Assembly: GCF_022919135.1 (NCBI RefSeq)
Contig: NZ_CP095049.1
Location: 4,840,501-4,904,500 of the forward strand
Direction: 5' to 3'
Length of the DNA stretch: 64,000 nucleotides
Source of the DNA: Hymenobacter cellulosivorans
GTDB lineage: Bacteria > Bacteroidota > Bacteroidia > Cytophagales > Hymenobacteraceae
The position numbers and the translations under genes were made by a program. Of this stretch, positions 34,596-43,519 are shown piece by piece; position 1 is the first letter of the stretch; each line of letters starts with the position of its first letter. The notes under the pieces were generated by a model. That model was not told the origin of the DNA and did no database searches. It worked only from the letters and a program-made list of their open reading frames with translations.

Positions 34596-37547
34596 CTATA
34601 ACGCCACCACCGGCGCGGGCAGCGGAATCCGGATCCGGACGTAAGTGCCAAACTTAGCCGATGAGCCTACGTCCACGGTGCCGCCCAGCAGTTGCACCCG
34701 GTCGTGAATGCTGCGCAGCCCCAGGCCGGGGGAGGCCACTGGGCCCGCCACGAAGCCGGCCCCGTTGTCCTCGGCCCGCAGCACCACGAAGCCCGGCATG
34801 GTTTCCAGCTCCAGGCTGGCTTCGGTGGCCCCGCGGGCGTGCTTTACAATGTTTTGGCCCAACTCCTGGGCCATGCGGTAGAGGGCCAGCTGCAACGACG
34901 TAGGCAAGGGCGCCACGTCTTCATCCAGCACAATCTGGCAGTGCAGGCGCAGCTGAGGGCCGCTCAGCTGCCGGCTGATGTCCTGCAGGGCCACCGTCAG
35001 CCCAAACTCCTTCAGCACCGTGGGCACCAGCTCGTGCGACAACGCCCGGGTTTGCTTGATGGCCTCTACCAGCAGCTGCTCGGCGTCGCGCCAGGCCGCC
35101 CGAGCCGACAGCGGCAGGTCGAGGCCACTCAGCAGGTCGAGGCGCAGCTTGGTGGCGTAGAGCACCTGGCCTACGCCGTTGTGCAGACTTTCGGCCATGC
35201 GGCGCCGCTCGGCTTCCTGGGCCTCCAGCACGGCATCGAACAGGCCCTGCTGCTGCTCCAGCCGCATGCGTAGGTTTTCGGCTTCCAGGCGGCGTACCGT
35301 GCTGATGTCCAGGTCGACGCCCAGCACCCGCTCGGGCTGGCCCTGGGCGTCGAGCATGGTCTTGGCCTTGATGCGCAGTATTTTCTCCTCCCCGCCCACC
35401 CGGATGCGCAAGGTTTCTTCCAGGCCGGCCACGCCCTGCCGAATCTGGCCCACCAGCCGCTCGGCCACCGCCCCGTCGTTGTCGTCGGCCACTGCCTGGT
35501 AAATGCCGGGCTCTACCCGGGTACCCGGCAGCAGGTCAAAGAGCTTGTACATCCCCGCCGACCATCGGAAGGCGCCCGTGGTCAGCTCGTATTCCCAGCT
35601 CCCGAGTTGGGCCACCGACTCGAGCTGCAGCAGCAAGGTCAGGTTTTTGACCAGCTCCTGCTCTACTTCCTTGCGGCTGGTGATTTCGAAGGCCTGGGTG
35701 AAGAATCCGTCGTCGAGGCGGGTGTAGGCCACGTCGAACCAGCCCGTCAGGTTAGCAAAGTCGTAGCGCACCTCGTGGCGCTGGGGCTGCCCGGTTTCGG
35801 TGACCTGCCGCATGTGTTCCCAGGCCGGGTGCTGCCGGATGCCGGGCAGCACCTCGCTTAGCAGCCCCCCGGGCTGGTCGAACTGCCGGCTGGTCCGCAT
35901 CTGGGCTGAGTTGATGGTGCTCACGGTGAAGTCGAGCAGGGCCCCGGCCTCGTCGCGCACGGCGCGGTAGTAGCTTATCAGGGTCTGGCCGCCTTCCAGC
36001 AGGGCCCGCAGCCAGTCGTTGGCCTTTTCCAGGCGCGCTTCGGTTTGCTTCTGGGCCGTAATGTCGAGAAAGGTCATGATGAACCCGTCCCCGTTTTTCA
36101 CCGCCGACACGTCGAACCACCGGTCCTGGTAATGCTCCCCGGAGTAGTGGCGCACGCCCCGCCAGGTGAGCCCGGTTTCCATCACCCCCACGTAGTCGTC
36201 GAAGAAGGCGTGGCGCACGGCCGGAAACAACTCCAGCAGCCCGTGGTCCAGCATGTCGGCCTCGGTTTTCTGGTTGAGCACCTCCGCCGCCTCGTTGGCC
36301 CCGCGAAAGATAAAGTCGGTGATGGGGCCGCCGGGCTGCTCGCGCCGGGCCTCCAGCAGGCAGATGGCGGCCGGGGAGCCGTCCAGCATCCGCCGGATGG
36401 TGCGGTTGGCCCGCCGCAGCTGGATTTCGGCCGACTCCCGCTCGGTTACGTCCTGCACCAGGCCCAGCAGCTTCTGCGGCCTTCCGGCTTGGTCGCACAC
36501 TACCCGCCCATGGGCTTCCAGGGTGCGCAGCTGCCCGTCGGCGCGGTAGATGCGGCGGCGGTACTGGTAGGGCCCGCACTCGGCCCGGGCCCGGGCCAGC
36601 ACCTGCTCCACCTCGGCCACATCCTCGGGCACGGTGCGCGAGTCGATGAATTCCCGGGTAAAGGCAAAGGCCTGGGGCTCCTCGCCAAACAGCCGGAACA
36701 GCCCGTCGGAGGCCCGCAGGGCAGGGCTGGCCACGTCGGCTTCGTAGCTGCCGGTCCCGGCCGAGAGCTCGGCTTCCCGCAGCAGGGTTTCGCTGGCCGC
36801 CTGCCGGGCCTGGGCCGCCACGACCGAGGTAACGTCGCGGGCTATTTCCAGCACCCGGTACACCACCCCGCCCTTCCACTCGGGTGCCAGGCGGGAGTGG
36901 TAGTGCCGCTCGCCCTGGGGCGTGGGCCGCTGGTGGTAGAAGTCCTGGGGTTGGCCCGTGCGCAGCACCTGCTGCAGGTGCTCGGCGTGGGCCTCGCCGA
37001 AGAGGGCCGACGCGCCCATTTCCGCCCAGGTTTTGCCCAGCAGCCGGCGCACGGGCTGGCCCTGGAGGGCCTCCAGGGCGGCATTGGCGTAGCGCAGCCG
37101 CTGGTGCTGGTCCCAGCGCAGAATCAGGTCGGGCAGGTGGTCGGCCACGGCCTGGTACTGGCGGCGCTGCCCCACGGCCCGCGTCGCGTCCTGCCAGAAC
37201 ACCAGCACCTGCCCAGGGGGGCTGGGGGCGCTGCTCATCTCAATCCAGCGCTGGCAGTAGGGCAAGAAAAAGGTACCCTTCACGGAATGGGGCGCCTGCC
37301 GGGCCTCGCGCAGGGCCCGCAGCAGGGCGGCCGGAAAGCCGGCTGGCAAGACGTCTTCCAGCAGCCGGCCCTGCAGCCCGGGCACGGTGCCGGCCAGCAG
37401 CTGGGCCGCCTCCGGGTTTAGGAGTTGGAGCTGGCCGGCCTCATCGAGGCCCAGCACGGCCCAGGGCATGGTGTGCAGGACCTGTTCGGACCAGGCAGGC
37501 GGGTACGAAAAGCCGGACGGGGTGGCAGCGGGGCGTTCATTCGGCAT
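34596..37547 (-). CDS. Multi-PAS sensor histidine kinase
   Basis: This 983-residue kinase has no membrane segment and is cytoplasmic. About six PAS-type domains fill residues 20-760; clear repeats end in VFWQDATRAVGQRR, ARDVTSVVAAQ, VQDVTERESAE, FLDITAQKQTEA, FEITSRKEVEQ and VDLDISTVRRLEAE. A HisKA_3-type phosphoacceptor follows in EAERRRMAESLHNGVGQVL (His near 787). The ATPase part shows LGQNIVKHARGATEAS (N box), VVLRAEDNGAGF (G1) and GLGLRSIHDRV. It thus resembles NarX/DegS-type kinases. No response regulator is adjacent on this strand, so the partner is elsewhere. The signal is unknown. Confidence 0.87.
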   Translation of the reverse strand: MPNERPAATPSGFSYPPAWSEQVLHTMPWAVLGLDEAGQLQLLNPEAAQLLAGTVPGLQGRLLEDVLPAGFPAALLRALREARQAPHSVKGTFFLPYCQRWIEMSSAPSPPGQVLVFWQDATRAVGQRRQYQAVADHLPDLILRWDQHQRLRYANAALEALQGQPVRRLLGKTWAEMGASALFGEAHAEHLQQVLRTGQPQDFYHQRPTPQGERHYHSRLAPEWKGGVVYRVLEIARDVTSVVAAQARQAASETLLREAELSAGTGSYEADVASPALRASDGLFRLFGEEPQAFAFTREFIDSRTVPEDVAEVEQVLARARAECGPYQYRRRIYRADGQLRTLEAHGRVVCDQAGRPQKLLGLVQDVTERESAEIQLRRANRTIRRMLDGSPAAICLLEARREQPGGPITDFIFRGANEAAEVLNQKTEADMLDHGLLELFPAVRHAFFDDYVGVMETGLTWRGVRHYSGEHYQDRWFDVSAVKNGDGFIMTFLDITAQKQTEARLEKANDWLRALLEGGQTLISYYRAVRDEAGALLDFTVSTINSAQMRTSRQFDQPGGLLSEVLPGIRQHPAWEHMRQVTETGQPQRHEVRYDFANLTGWFDVAYTRLDDGFFTQAFEITSRKEVEQELVKNLTLLLQLESVAQLGSWEYELTTGAFRWSAGMYKLFDLLPGTRVEPGIYQAVADDNDGAVAERLVGQIRQGVAGLEETLRIRVGGEEKILRIKAKTMLDAQGQPERVLGVDLDISTVRRLEAENLRMRLEQQQGLFDAVLEAQEAERRRMAESLHNGVGQVLYATKLRLDLLSGLDLPLSARAAWRDAEQLLVEAIKQTRALSHELVPTVLKEFGLTVALQDISRQLSGPQLRLHCQIVLDEDVAPLPTSLQLALYRMAQELGQNIVKHARGATEASLELETMPGFVVLRAEDNGAGFVAGPVASPGLGLRSIHDRVQLLGGTVDVGSSAKFGTYVRIRIPLPAPVVAL

Positions 37548-37725
37548 CGGAGCAGGATAACGACTCCACGCTGGGCAGGGCCTGGTGAGAGCGTTATACC
37601 AACCAAGCCGGTGGGCCAGACCCCGAAGTAACGGGACCGAATACAGCGCTTACCTTATGAAGGTAGCCTTTCTCAAGCTCCACTACAAGCTCAACCGGTC
37701 AGAATAAGGACTATCCGGCGTTTGC

Positions 37726-37941
37726 TTAGGGCAAATACATGGGCGCGTCGCGCAGGGCGCACACGTCGGGCCAGCTCAGCTCCCCGGCCACGTAGCGCGC
37801 GTGCAGCCGCTGCACGTAGGCCGAGGCCCGGGCGTAGAGCGTGGGGTTGGCAGCCTGCATCTGCCGTAGTACGTAGGCCCGCTGCCGGGGCGTCTGGGCA
37901 CAGGGCCCGAATCGGGAATCAGGAGTAACGTTCTGCACCAT
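37726..37941 (-). CDS. Small hypothetical protein
   Basis: The 71-residue product (MVQNVTPDSRFGPC...) is helical and Arg/Ala/Tyr-rich, with no signal or membrane segment. Segments QRAYVLRQMQAANPTLYARA and YVQRLHARYVAGELSWPDV look like a compact three-helix unit. No family is recognised. The regular helical pattern and an ATG start favour a real gene, but the overlapping plus-strand frame is of similar length, so confidence is modest. Confidence 0.45.
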   Translation of the reverse strand: MVQNVTPDSRFGPCAQTPRQRAYVLRQMQAANPTLYARASAYVQRLHARYVAGELSWPDVCALRDAPMYLP

Positions 37942-38237
37942 ACCACCTCAGTCAGATCAAACAATAAAACAAAGGTCGGAACTGATTTACCGCAGCGCAT
38001 CGGTTCGAGTACGGATTCGGGTGGGGTTAAACACGTAAAGACCCGTCCCGCACCGGCATAGCAACCTGAAATTCAGACGCCCAGCCCCTTTGCCAGCTCC
38101 ACCGTTATTGCTACCTTACTTGCCGTAGCTGTCCTATTGTTATTCCTGCGCTTGCCTATTGCTATAGTCCCCGGCCTTTTTTCCGTCAAGAGCGCCGGTT
38201 TCATTCCATCCTTCTACCTTTTTTATCTTCTCTTGTT
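37942..38237. other. Intergenic stretch before the frameshifted gene
   Basis: No gene or strong hairpin is seen in these 296 bases. The sequence just before 38238 is T/C-rich and probably holds the promoter of the gene that follows. Confidence 0.35.
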
Positions 38238-38800
38238 ATGGCTGAAGCCACTAATGCCCTGACCCAGGGCCTGTCCGGTAAGGTATCGGGCCTCGTATTT
38301 CGCCGCAACGCCAACGGCTCCGTCACCGTCGGCAATGCCCCCGCCCCACGGCCAAAGCGCCCTCTGAAGAAGCCGTGGCTCAGCGCCAGCGCTTCCAGCA
38401 GGCTGCCTTCTACGGCCGGGCCGTGCAGCAGGACCCCGCCCTGAAGGCGGCCTACGAAACCGGTGTCAACGTGCAGACCAATAGCAGCTACCTGGTAGCC
38501 GTGGCCGACTACCTAGGCGCGCCCGATATCCGCCACGTCGATTTTACCGGCTACCGGGGCCGTGCCGGCGACGTGATTATGGTGCAGGCCACCGACAACT
38601 TCGCCGTGGCCGAGGTGCGGGTCCGCATCCAGAACCCCGATGGTACCCTGGTCGAGGAAGGTGCTGCCCAGCCTGAGCCCGACGGCTTTACGTTCCGGTT
38701 TACGGCCACGGCGAGCAACGCCTCCCTGGACGGCGACAAAATTACCGTTACCGCTATTGACCGGCCCGGTAACCGCACGACGGCAACCCAGAACCTCTAG
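38238..38800 (+). pseudogene. Frameshifted gene: GKVSGLVFRR-type hypothetical protein
   Basis: Two overlapping frames make one protein if a single base is added near 38353-38360. The first frame starts at the ATG 38238 (MAEATNALTQGLSGKVSGLV...) and goes off track after APAPRPK. The second frame continues with SEEAVAQRQRFQQAAFYGRAVQQDPA and runs to 38800. The joined product would be about 187 residues, with an N-terminal LSGKVSGLVFRR motif that recurs in Cytophagales proteins and a C-terminal beta domain (VDFTGYRGRAGDVIMVQATDNFAVAEV). Both parts have good coding character. A sequencing error or a recent mutation are both possible. Function is unknown. Confidence 0.65.
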
Positions 38801-39132
38801 CGGCCAGGCGGCGGGCTCCTTATCAAAATCCAATTCGGAAATTTTTCCGGCGGCCAGCTCTCCTGGACCTCCCCGCCATCTCCCCGCCATCTTCCCCGGC
38901 GAGCACCCCGGAAAAGTATTATTATTCGAGTAGTTAAGCCCTTGCCGCTTCCGGGTGGCAAGGGCTTTTTGGTGGGCCCGGCCAAACCCCGCGGCTGCGG
39001 CCGGCCCGGGCGACCCGGCCTGCTTCTGCTTCCGCGCAACCTGCGGGGCATATCTTCGTCCCTGAAAATCCGTATCCTGTAGCCGCTACTTTGCCGGGCC
39101 GGCACCCCTCGGCCTGTTTCTATCCGCTTGTA
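38801..39132. other. Intergenic region with a terminator
   Basis: No gene is seen in these 332 bases. They hold a direct repeat CCCCGCCATCT (around 38870-38891), the terminator at 38936-38970, and the leader of the kinase gene at 39133. Confidence 0.45.
38936..38970 (+). terminator. Rho-independent terminator after the frameshifted gene
   Basis: An 11-base stem AAGCCCTTGCC / GGCAAGGGCTT closes a 10-base loop and ends in TTTTT. Confidence 0.85.
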
Positions 39133-41754
39133 ATGTCCGTTTCCTCTACCCCTCCCCTGGCTTTACCTTCCTGGCTGCCTCCCGACGAGATGCTGCGCCT
39201 CGTGGTGGATATGTCCGTGACCGGGCTGATTTTCTATACGCCTATCTACGACCCGGCCGACGGTACCACCATCGTTGACTTCCGCTTCGAGCTGCTTAAT
39301 GCCGCCGCCCAGCGCATGATGCGCATGCCCGAGCACCCCACGCTCACCCACAACGAACAGTGGCCCCACAGCCGGGAGCATGGCACCTTCGACTTCCACG
39401 TGGAGGCCTACCTCACCGGGGAGCCCCGCGAGTATAAAATCAACTACCAGGCCGACGGCTACGACAACTTCTACCACTTGGTGGCCCGCCGCGCCGGCCA
39501 GGGCCTGCTGGTGAGCTTTACCGACACGGCCGACCAGCCCCGCTCCCCGGTGGAGCTGGCCCTGCGCGAAAGCCAGGCCCGGGAAAAGGCCGCCCGCGCC
39601 GAGGCCGAAGCCCAGCGCCAGCAGCTGCACAGCCTGCTGATGCAGGCCCCCGCCAGCATTGCCAGCATGGAAGGCCCCGAGCTGGTCTTTACCCTGGTCA
39701 ACCCGCTCTATCAGCGCCTCGTCGGCGACCGGCAGCTGCTGGGCAAGCCCCTGCGCCAGGCCTGGCCCGAGCTGGAAGGCCAGGGCTTTCTGGAGCTGCT
39801 GGAGGGCGTGTACCGCACCGGCGAAACCTATTACGGCAACGAGCAGGTGGCCTACATCGACCGCCAGAACACCGGCCGGCCCGAGGCCATCTACTTTAAC
39901 TTTATCTACCAGGCCGCCCGCAACGGGACCGGGACCATTACTGGCGTCTTCATCTTCGCCTACGACGTAACCGAGCAGGTGCTCAGCCGCCACCGGGTCG
40001 AGCAGCAGGAGCAGCAAACCAACGTGCTCAACGAGGAGCTGGCCTCCACCAACGAGGAGCTGCACGCCTCCAACGAGGAAGTGCTGGCCAACAACCTGGC
40101 CTTGTCCGTGGCCCAGCAAGAGCTCAAGATCATCAATGCCGACCTGGAAGCCCGGGTGGCGGCCCGCACCTGGGAGCTGCGCCAGGCCCAGCTGGAAGAG
40201 CAGCGCCAGCGCACCCGCCTGGAGCGGTTCTTTATGCAGGCCCCGGCCGGTATCTGCGTCCTCGACGGGCCCGAGCTGGTCTTTGAGCTGGTGAATCCTG
40301 CCTACCAGGCCCTGCTGCCAACTCGCCCCCTGCTGGGCCGCCCCTTCCGCGAGGCGGTGCCGGAGCTGGCCGACCACCCGGTGATGGACGTGTTTCGGCG
40401 GATATACGCTACCGGCACCCCCCACGAGGAGTATGCGACCCTGGTGCCCCTGGTCCGCGACTCCGACGGGGTCATCGAGGACCGCTACTTCGACTACGTC
40501 CAGCAGCCCCGCTTCGACGAGCACGGCCGCATCGACGGGGTCCTGGTCTTTGCCTTCGAAGTCACCGAACAGGTGCTCGCGCGCCAGGCCACCGAGGCCA
40601 GCACCCGCCGCCTGCGCCTGCTCACCGACGCGCTACCCGTACTTATCAGCTACGTGGACCGGGAGCGGCGCTACCAGTTTGCCAACCACGCCTACAAAGC
40701 CTGGTTTAACCAGGAGCCGGCGGCCCTGCTGGGCCGCTCCGTGGAAAGCATCGTGGGTTCTGAGTCCTTTGCCAACCTGGTGCCCTATATGGAGCGGGCC
40801 CTGGCCGGGGAGCAGGTCGACTTCAACGCCCGCATGCCCTACCGCCCGGACTTCATCAAGCACATTCACACCAGCTACGTGCCCGACGTGCAGAACGGGC
40901 AGGTACTGGGCTTCTACACCCTCATCACCGACATTACCGACCAGGTGCAGGCCCGGGAGCGGGTACAGGACCTCAACGAGGAGCTGGCCGCCATCAACGA
41001 AGAGCTACAGGCCTCCAACGAGGAGCTGCTCAACACCAACCAGCAGCTGCTGCGCAGCAACGTGGACCTGGACAACTTCATCTACACCGCCTCCCACGAC
41101 CTGAAGGCACCCATCTCCAACATCGAGGGCCTGCTCTACGCCCTCAACGAGGAGCTGCCGCCCGAAGTCAGCGGCACCGGCAACGTGAGTCCCATCCTGA
41201 GCCGGATGCTGGACTCGGTGAACCGCTTCAAGCGCACCATCAGCCACCTCACGGAGGTATCCAAGCTCCAGAAAGAGCACGCCCCGGCCACCACCCCCGT
41301 CGACCTGGCCTCGGTCATCGACGACGTGCGCCTGGACCTGGAGCCCCTGCTGCACGAGATCCACGCCGAGCTCGTGGTGGACGTGGCCCACTGCCCCCCG
41401 ATTCTGTTCCCGGAGAAGAACCTGCGCTCGGTGGTGTATAACCTGCTCAGCAACGCCCTAAAGTACCGCGCCCCCGACCGGCAACCTCGCGTGGAGCTCC
41501 GCTGTCGCACCCAAGAGCAGTACATGGTGATGGAAGTGCGCGACAACGGCCTTGGCATCGAGGAAGCCCAACTGCCGCGCCTGTTCTCCATGTTCCAGCG
41601 TTTCCACGACCACGTCGAAGGCTCGGGCATCGGGCTCTACATGGTTAAGAAGATGGTCGAAAACGCCGGGGGCCGCATTGAAGTCACCAGCCAGCCCGGC
41701 CAGGGCACCAGCTTCTTCATTTACTTCAGGCTCTACGCCTCCCCTGCTAGCTAA
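39133..41754 (+). CDS. PAS-domain sensor histidine kinase with two signalling coils
   Basis: The ATG at 39133 gives 873 residues. Four PAS-like domains are visible at about 20-145, 165-290, 370-490 and 495-625. Two coiled coils with the pattern NEELASTNEELHASNEE / NEELAAINEELQASNEE lie after the second and the fourth PAS, and the second coil leads directly into the HisKA helix FIYTASHDLKAPISNIEGLL with the phospho-His. The ATPase domain has NLLSNALKYR (N box), VMEVRDNGLGIEE (G1), FSMFQRFHDHVEGSGIGLYMVKK and GQGTSFFIYF. No membrane segment is present. The single-domain response regulator 44 bases downstream is the obvious partner. Confidence 0.88.
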   Translation: MSVSSTPPLALPSWLPPDEMLRLVVDMSVTGLIFYTPIYDPADGTTIVDFRFELLNAAAQRMMRMPEHPTLTHNEQWPHSREHGTFDFHVEAYLTGEPREYKINYQADGYDNFYHLVARRAGQGLLVSFTDTADQPRSPVELALRESQAREKAARAEAEAQRQQLHSLLMQAPASIASMEGPELVFTLVNPLYQRLVGDRQLLGKPLRQAWPELEGQGFLELLEGVYRTGETYYGNEQVAYIDRQNTGRPEAIYFNFIYQAARNGTGTITGVFIFAYDVTEQVLSRHRVEQQEQQTNVLNEELASTNEELHASNEEVLANNLALSVAQQELKIINADLEARVAARTWELRQAQLEEQRQRTRLERFFMQAPAGICVLDGPELVFELVNPAYQALLPTRPLLGRPFREAVPELADHPVMDVFRRIYATGTPHEEYATLVPLVRDSDGVIEDRYFDYVQQPRFDEHGRIDGVLVFAFEVTEQVLARQATEASTRRLRLLTDALPVLISYVDRERRYQFANHAYKAWFNQEPAALLGRSVESIVGSESFANLVPYMERALAGEQVDFNARMPYRPDFIKHIHTSYVPDVQNGQVLGFYTLITDITDQVQARERVQDLNEELAAINEELQASNEELLNTNQQLLRSNVDLDNFIYTASHDLKAPISNIEGLLYALNEELPPEVSGTGNVSPILSRMLDSVNRFKRTISHLTEVSKLQKEHAPATTPVDLASVIDDVRLDLEPLLHEIHAELVVDVAHCPPILFPEKNLRSVVYNLLSNALKYRAPDRQPRVELRCRTQEQYMVMEVRDNGLGIEEAQLPRLFSMFQRFHDHVEGSGIGLYMVKKMVENAGGRIEVTSQPGQGTSFFIYFRLYASPAS

Positions 41755-41798
41755 CCTGCCGCCCGGTCACTACTTCTCTTTCCCCCTTACTTTGCTCT

Positions 41799-42215
41799 AT
41801 GCCCAAGCTGCCCTGCGTCCTGCTCGTGGACGACGACGATACGACCAACTACCTCAATAAGCTGCTCTTTACCCGCCTCGACGTAGCCGAAACCCTGCTC
41901 GTAGCCCTCAACGGCCAAGACGCCCTCGACCATCTGCAGACCTGCGGCACGCCCGGCAATCCGGCTTTCCCCAGCCTGATTCTGCTGGATATGAAGATGC
42001 CCGTCATGGACGGCTTCGAGTTCCTGGAAGCCTACGTGCAGCTGCCCCAGGCCCAGCGCGAGTCGGTTATTATCATGCTCACTACCTCGCTCAACCCCCT
42101 GGACGTGGTGCGCATGCAGGACTTGCCCATTGCCGGCTTCCTGACCAAGCCCCTGACCAAGGATAAGATCTACGACGTGCTGCACACCTACTTCGGCCAC
42201 CCACTGCCGGCGTAG
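41799..42215 (+). CDS. Single-domain response regulator (CheY-like)
   Basis: The 138-residue protein is a receiver domain alone. Acidic residues DDDD at 11-14, phosphoacceptor Asp64 in LILLDMKMP, TTS at 95-97 and Lys117 in FLTKPL complete the active site. There is no output domain, so it must act by protein contact. It lies 44 bases behind the PAS kinase and is probably co-transcribed and phosphorylated by it. Single-domain regulators of this type are frequent in Cytophagales. Confidence 0.9.
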   Translation: MPKLPCVLLVDDDDTTNYLNKLLFTRLDVAETLLVALNGQDALDHLQTCGTPGNPAFPSLILLDMKMPVMDGFEFLEAYVQLPQAQRESVIIMLTTSLNPLDVVRMQDLPIAGFLTKPLTKDKIYDVLHTYFGHPLPA

Positions 42216-42219
42216 GCCC

Positions 42220-42440
42220 CAAGCGCCGCCGCTCCTGCCCAATCCAGGCACGGCGCAACGCCAGCCGGGCCGCAGTGGGCTCAGCCGCCACGCTGATAGT
42301 CCCGGTTTTCTGCTCGTAGCGCAGGCCCACCTTGGCCAGAGTTTCGGCCAGCTCTGCTCCAGGTAGTTGCGCAGAAAGCCACGCACCGCCGGGTAGGTCA
42401 GCTCGGTAATGACGCGTTGCCCGACGCGGCTCACTCACCG
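42220..42440 (-). pseudogene. Possible broken gene remnant
   Basis: On the minus strand, one frame reads VGQRVITELTYPAVRGFLRNYLE and then loses coding character. A second frame continues with AELAETLAKVGLRYEQKTG and SVAAEPTAARLALRRAWIG. Joined, they look like a single small protein with one frameshift near 42360. The remnant overlaps the end of the response-regulator gene at its 3' side and has no recognised family. It may also be a chance open frame in GC-rich DNA. Confidence 0.3.
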
Positions 42441-42450
42441 CCGAAAACAA

Positions 42451-42480
42451 CGAAGCCGCCCCGGTAACGGAGCGGCTTCG
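42451..42480 (-). terminator. Terminator after the S1/P1 nuclease gene
   Basis: A 9-base stem CGAAGCCGC / GCGGCTTCG is followed on the minus strand by TTGTTTTC. It lies 25 bases beyond the nuclease stop. Confidence 0.6.
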
Positions 42481-42504
42481 GCCGGTATAGCAGAACCAGC
42501 GGGT

Positions 42505-43287
42505 TTAGCCAAGCACACTGTTGAGGACCCCGGCCAAACGAATTCCGGCCTGCAGCAGGCGGTCTTCCACGGTGGGCAGGTGGGCCGGTATGTACTTATA
42601 GTCGAAAGTGGCGCTTTTCTCGGTTTCGGCGTAGAGCTGCTGGCTGATGGTATACGACTCCCAGAGCCACTGCGTGATGCCGTCTTTCTGCCACTGCTGC
42701 ACCTGGGTGGGCGTGGGCTTGTCGAGCAGCGTAGCCAGCTCGGAGTAGGTCATGCCTTCGTAATCGAGCAGGCCGCTGTCCCAGAGGCTGTGCAGGTTAG
42801 TGTCCTTGCCCTGGTACTTCACGGTTATGGCGTTGCCACCCTTGTCCTCGGCCCGGCTTACATGCATAGGCTGGTGCACGTCGCCGACGATGTGTACGAC
42901 GAACTTCAGAGCTACCACCTTCTGCTCCTTGGTGGCCTTGGCGTCCTTCAGCACGGCTATATTCTGGTTGAGAGCCAGGTAGGCATTAGGCTCCTGCATG
43001 GCCGTTACCACGCCGGCATACTGGGCGAAAGGCAGGCCCAGGGCCGTATTGATGAAGTGCCAGGGGGCCGTGGCGGTATACTCGGGCGAGTAGCGCACTT
43101 CATCGGCCCAGGTGGTTACCAGCGGCAGCCGCTCGGTGCCCAGCAGCAGGGCAACCTGGTCTTTGGCCTTTTTGGACAGGTGGTTTTCGGCAATTTTACC
43201 AACGACCCGGTGGCCCTGGGCGCCCCAGGCCATCAGGCTCACGGGCAGCATACTCAGACACAGCAGGGCAACGCACTTTTTCAGCAT
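42505..43287 (-). CDS. Secreted S1/P1-type zinc nuclease
   Basis: The ATG at 43287 gives 260 residues; the longer frame from 43503 would place residues before the signal peptide. The signal is cut before Trp21, which becomes the N-terminal zinc ligand typical of S1/P1 nucleases (mature WGAQGHRVVGKIAE). Other ligands are visible in TTWADEVR, APWHFINTA and VHIVGDVHQPMHVSRAEDKGGN. The enzyme cuts single-stranded DNA and RNA and 3'-nucleotides. It should be periplasmic or secreted, and may serve phosphate or nucleotide scavenging. Confidence 0.88.
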   Translation of the reverse strand: MLKKCVALLCLSMLPVSLMAWGAQGHRVVGKIAENHLSKKAKDQVALLLGTERLPLVTTWADEVRYSPEYTATAPWHFINTALGLPFAQYAGVVTAMQEPNAYLALNQNIAVLKDAKATKEQKVVALKFVVHIVGDVHQPMHVSRAEDKGGNAITVKYQGKDTNLHSLWDSGLLDYEGMTYSELATLLDKPTPTQVQQWQKDGITQWLWESYTISQQLYAETEKSATFDYKYIPAHLPTVEDRLLQAGIRLAGVLNSVLG

Positions 43288-43352
43288 AAAGCAGGAAATA
43301 GACAGACGACGAAGTCGGGTGAAAAGGAAGAAGATGGCCGCGGCCGAAGCCA

Positions 43353-43360
43353 CAAAAGTA
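43353..43360 (-). promoter_or_regulatory. Candidate -7 box for the nuclease gene
   Basis: On the minus strand TACTTTTG matches TAnnTTTG 65 bases before the start codon. No clear -33 element is seen. Confidence 0.35.
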
Positions 43361-43519
43361 GCACGAAAGCCAGAACTGCGCCGCGGCGGCGCGGGTTCAT
43401 TTCCGGCCGCCCCGCCACGACTGGCGCTTGAGGCCTCCGGAAGCCTCTTCCCGGTTGTAGCCGGGCTGCCAATAACACGCAAAGCCCGGCGCAGTTGCAC
43501 CACTGAGCCAAATTGTCGC

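Noticed and set aside
36045..37421. Plus-strand open frame of 458 codons opposite the PAS kinase
   Set aside because: Low-complexity Gly/Pro/His-rich product without domains; the minus-strand kinase explains the region fully.
39163..40524. Minus-strand open frame of 453 codons opposite the second kinase
   Set aside because: Same kind of shadow; the plus-strand PAS domains are clear.
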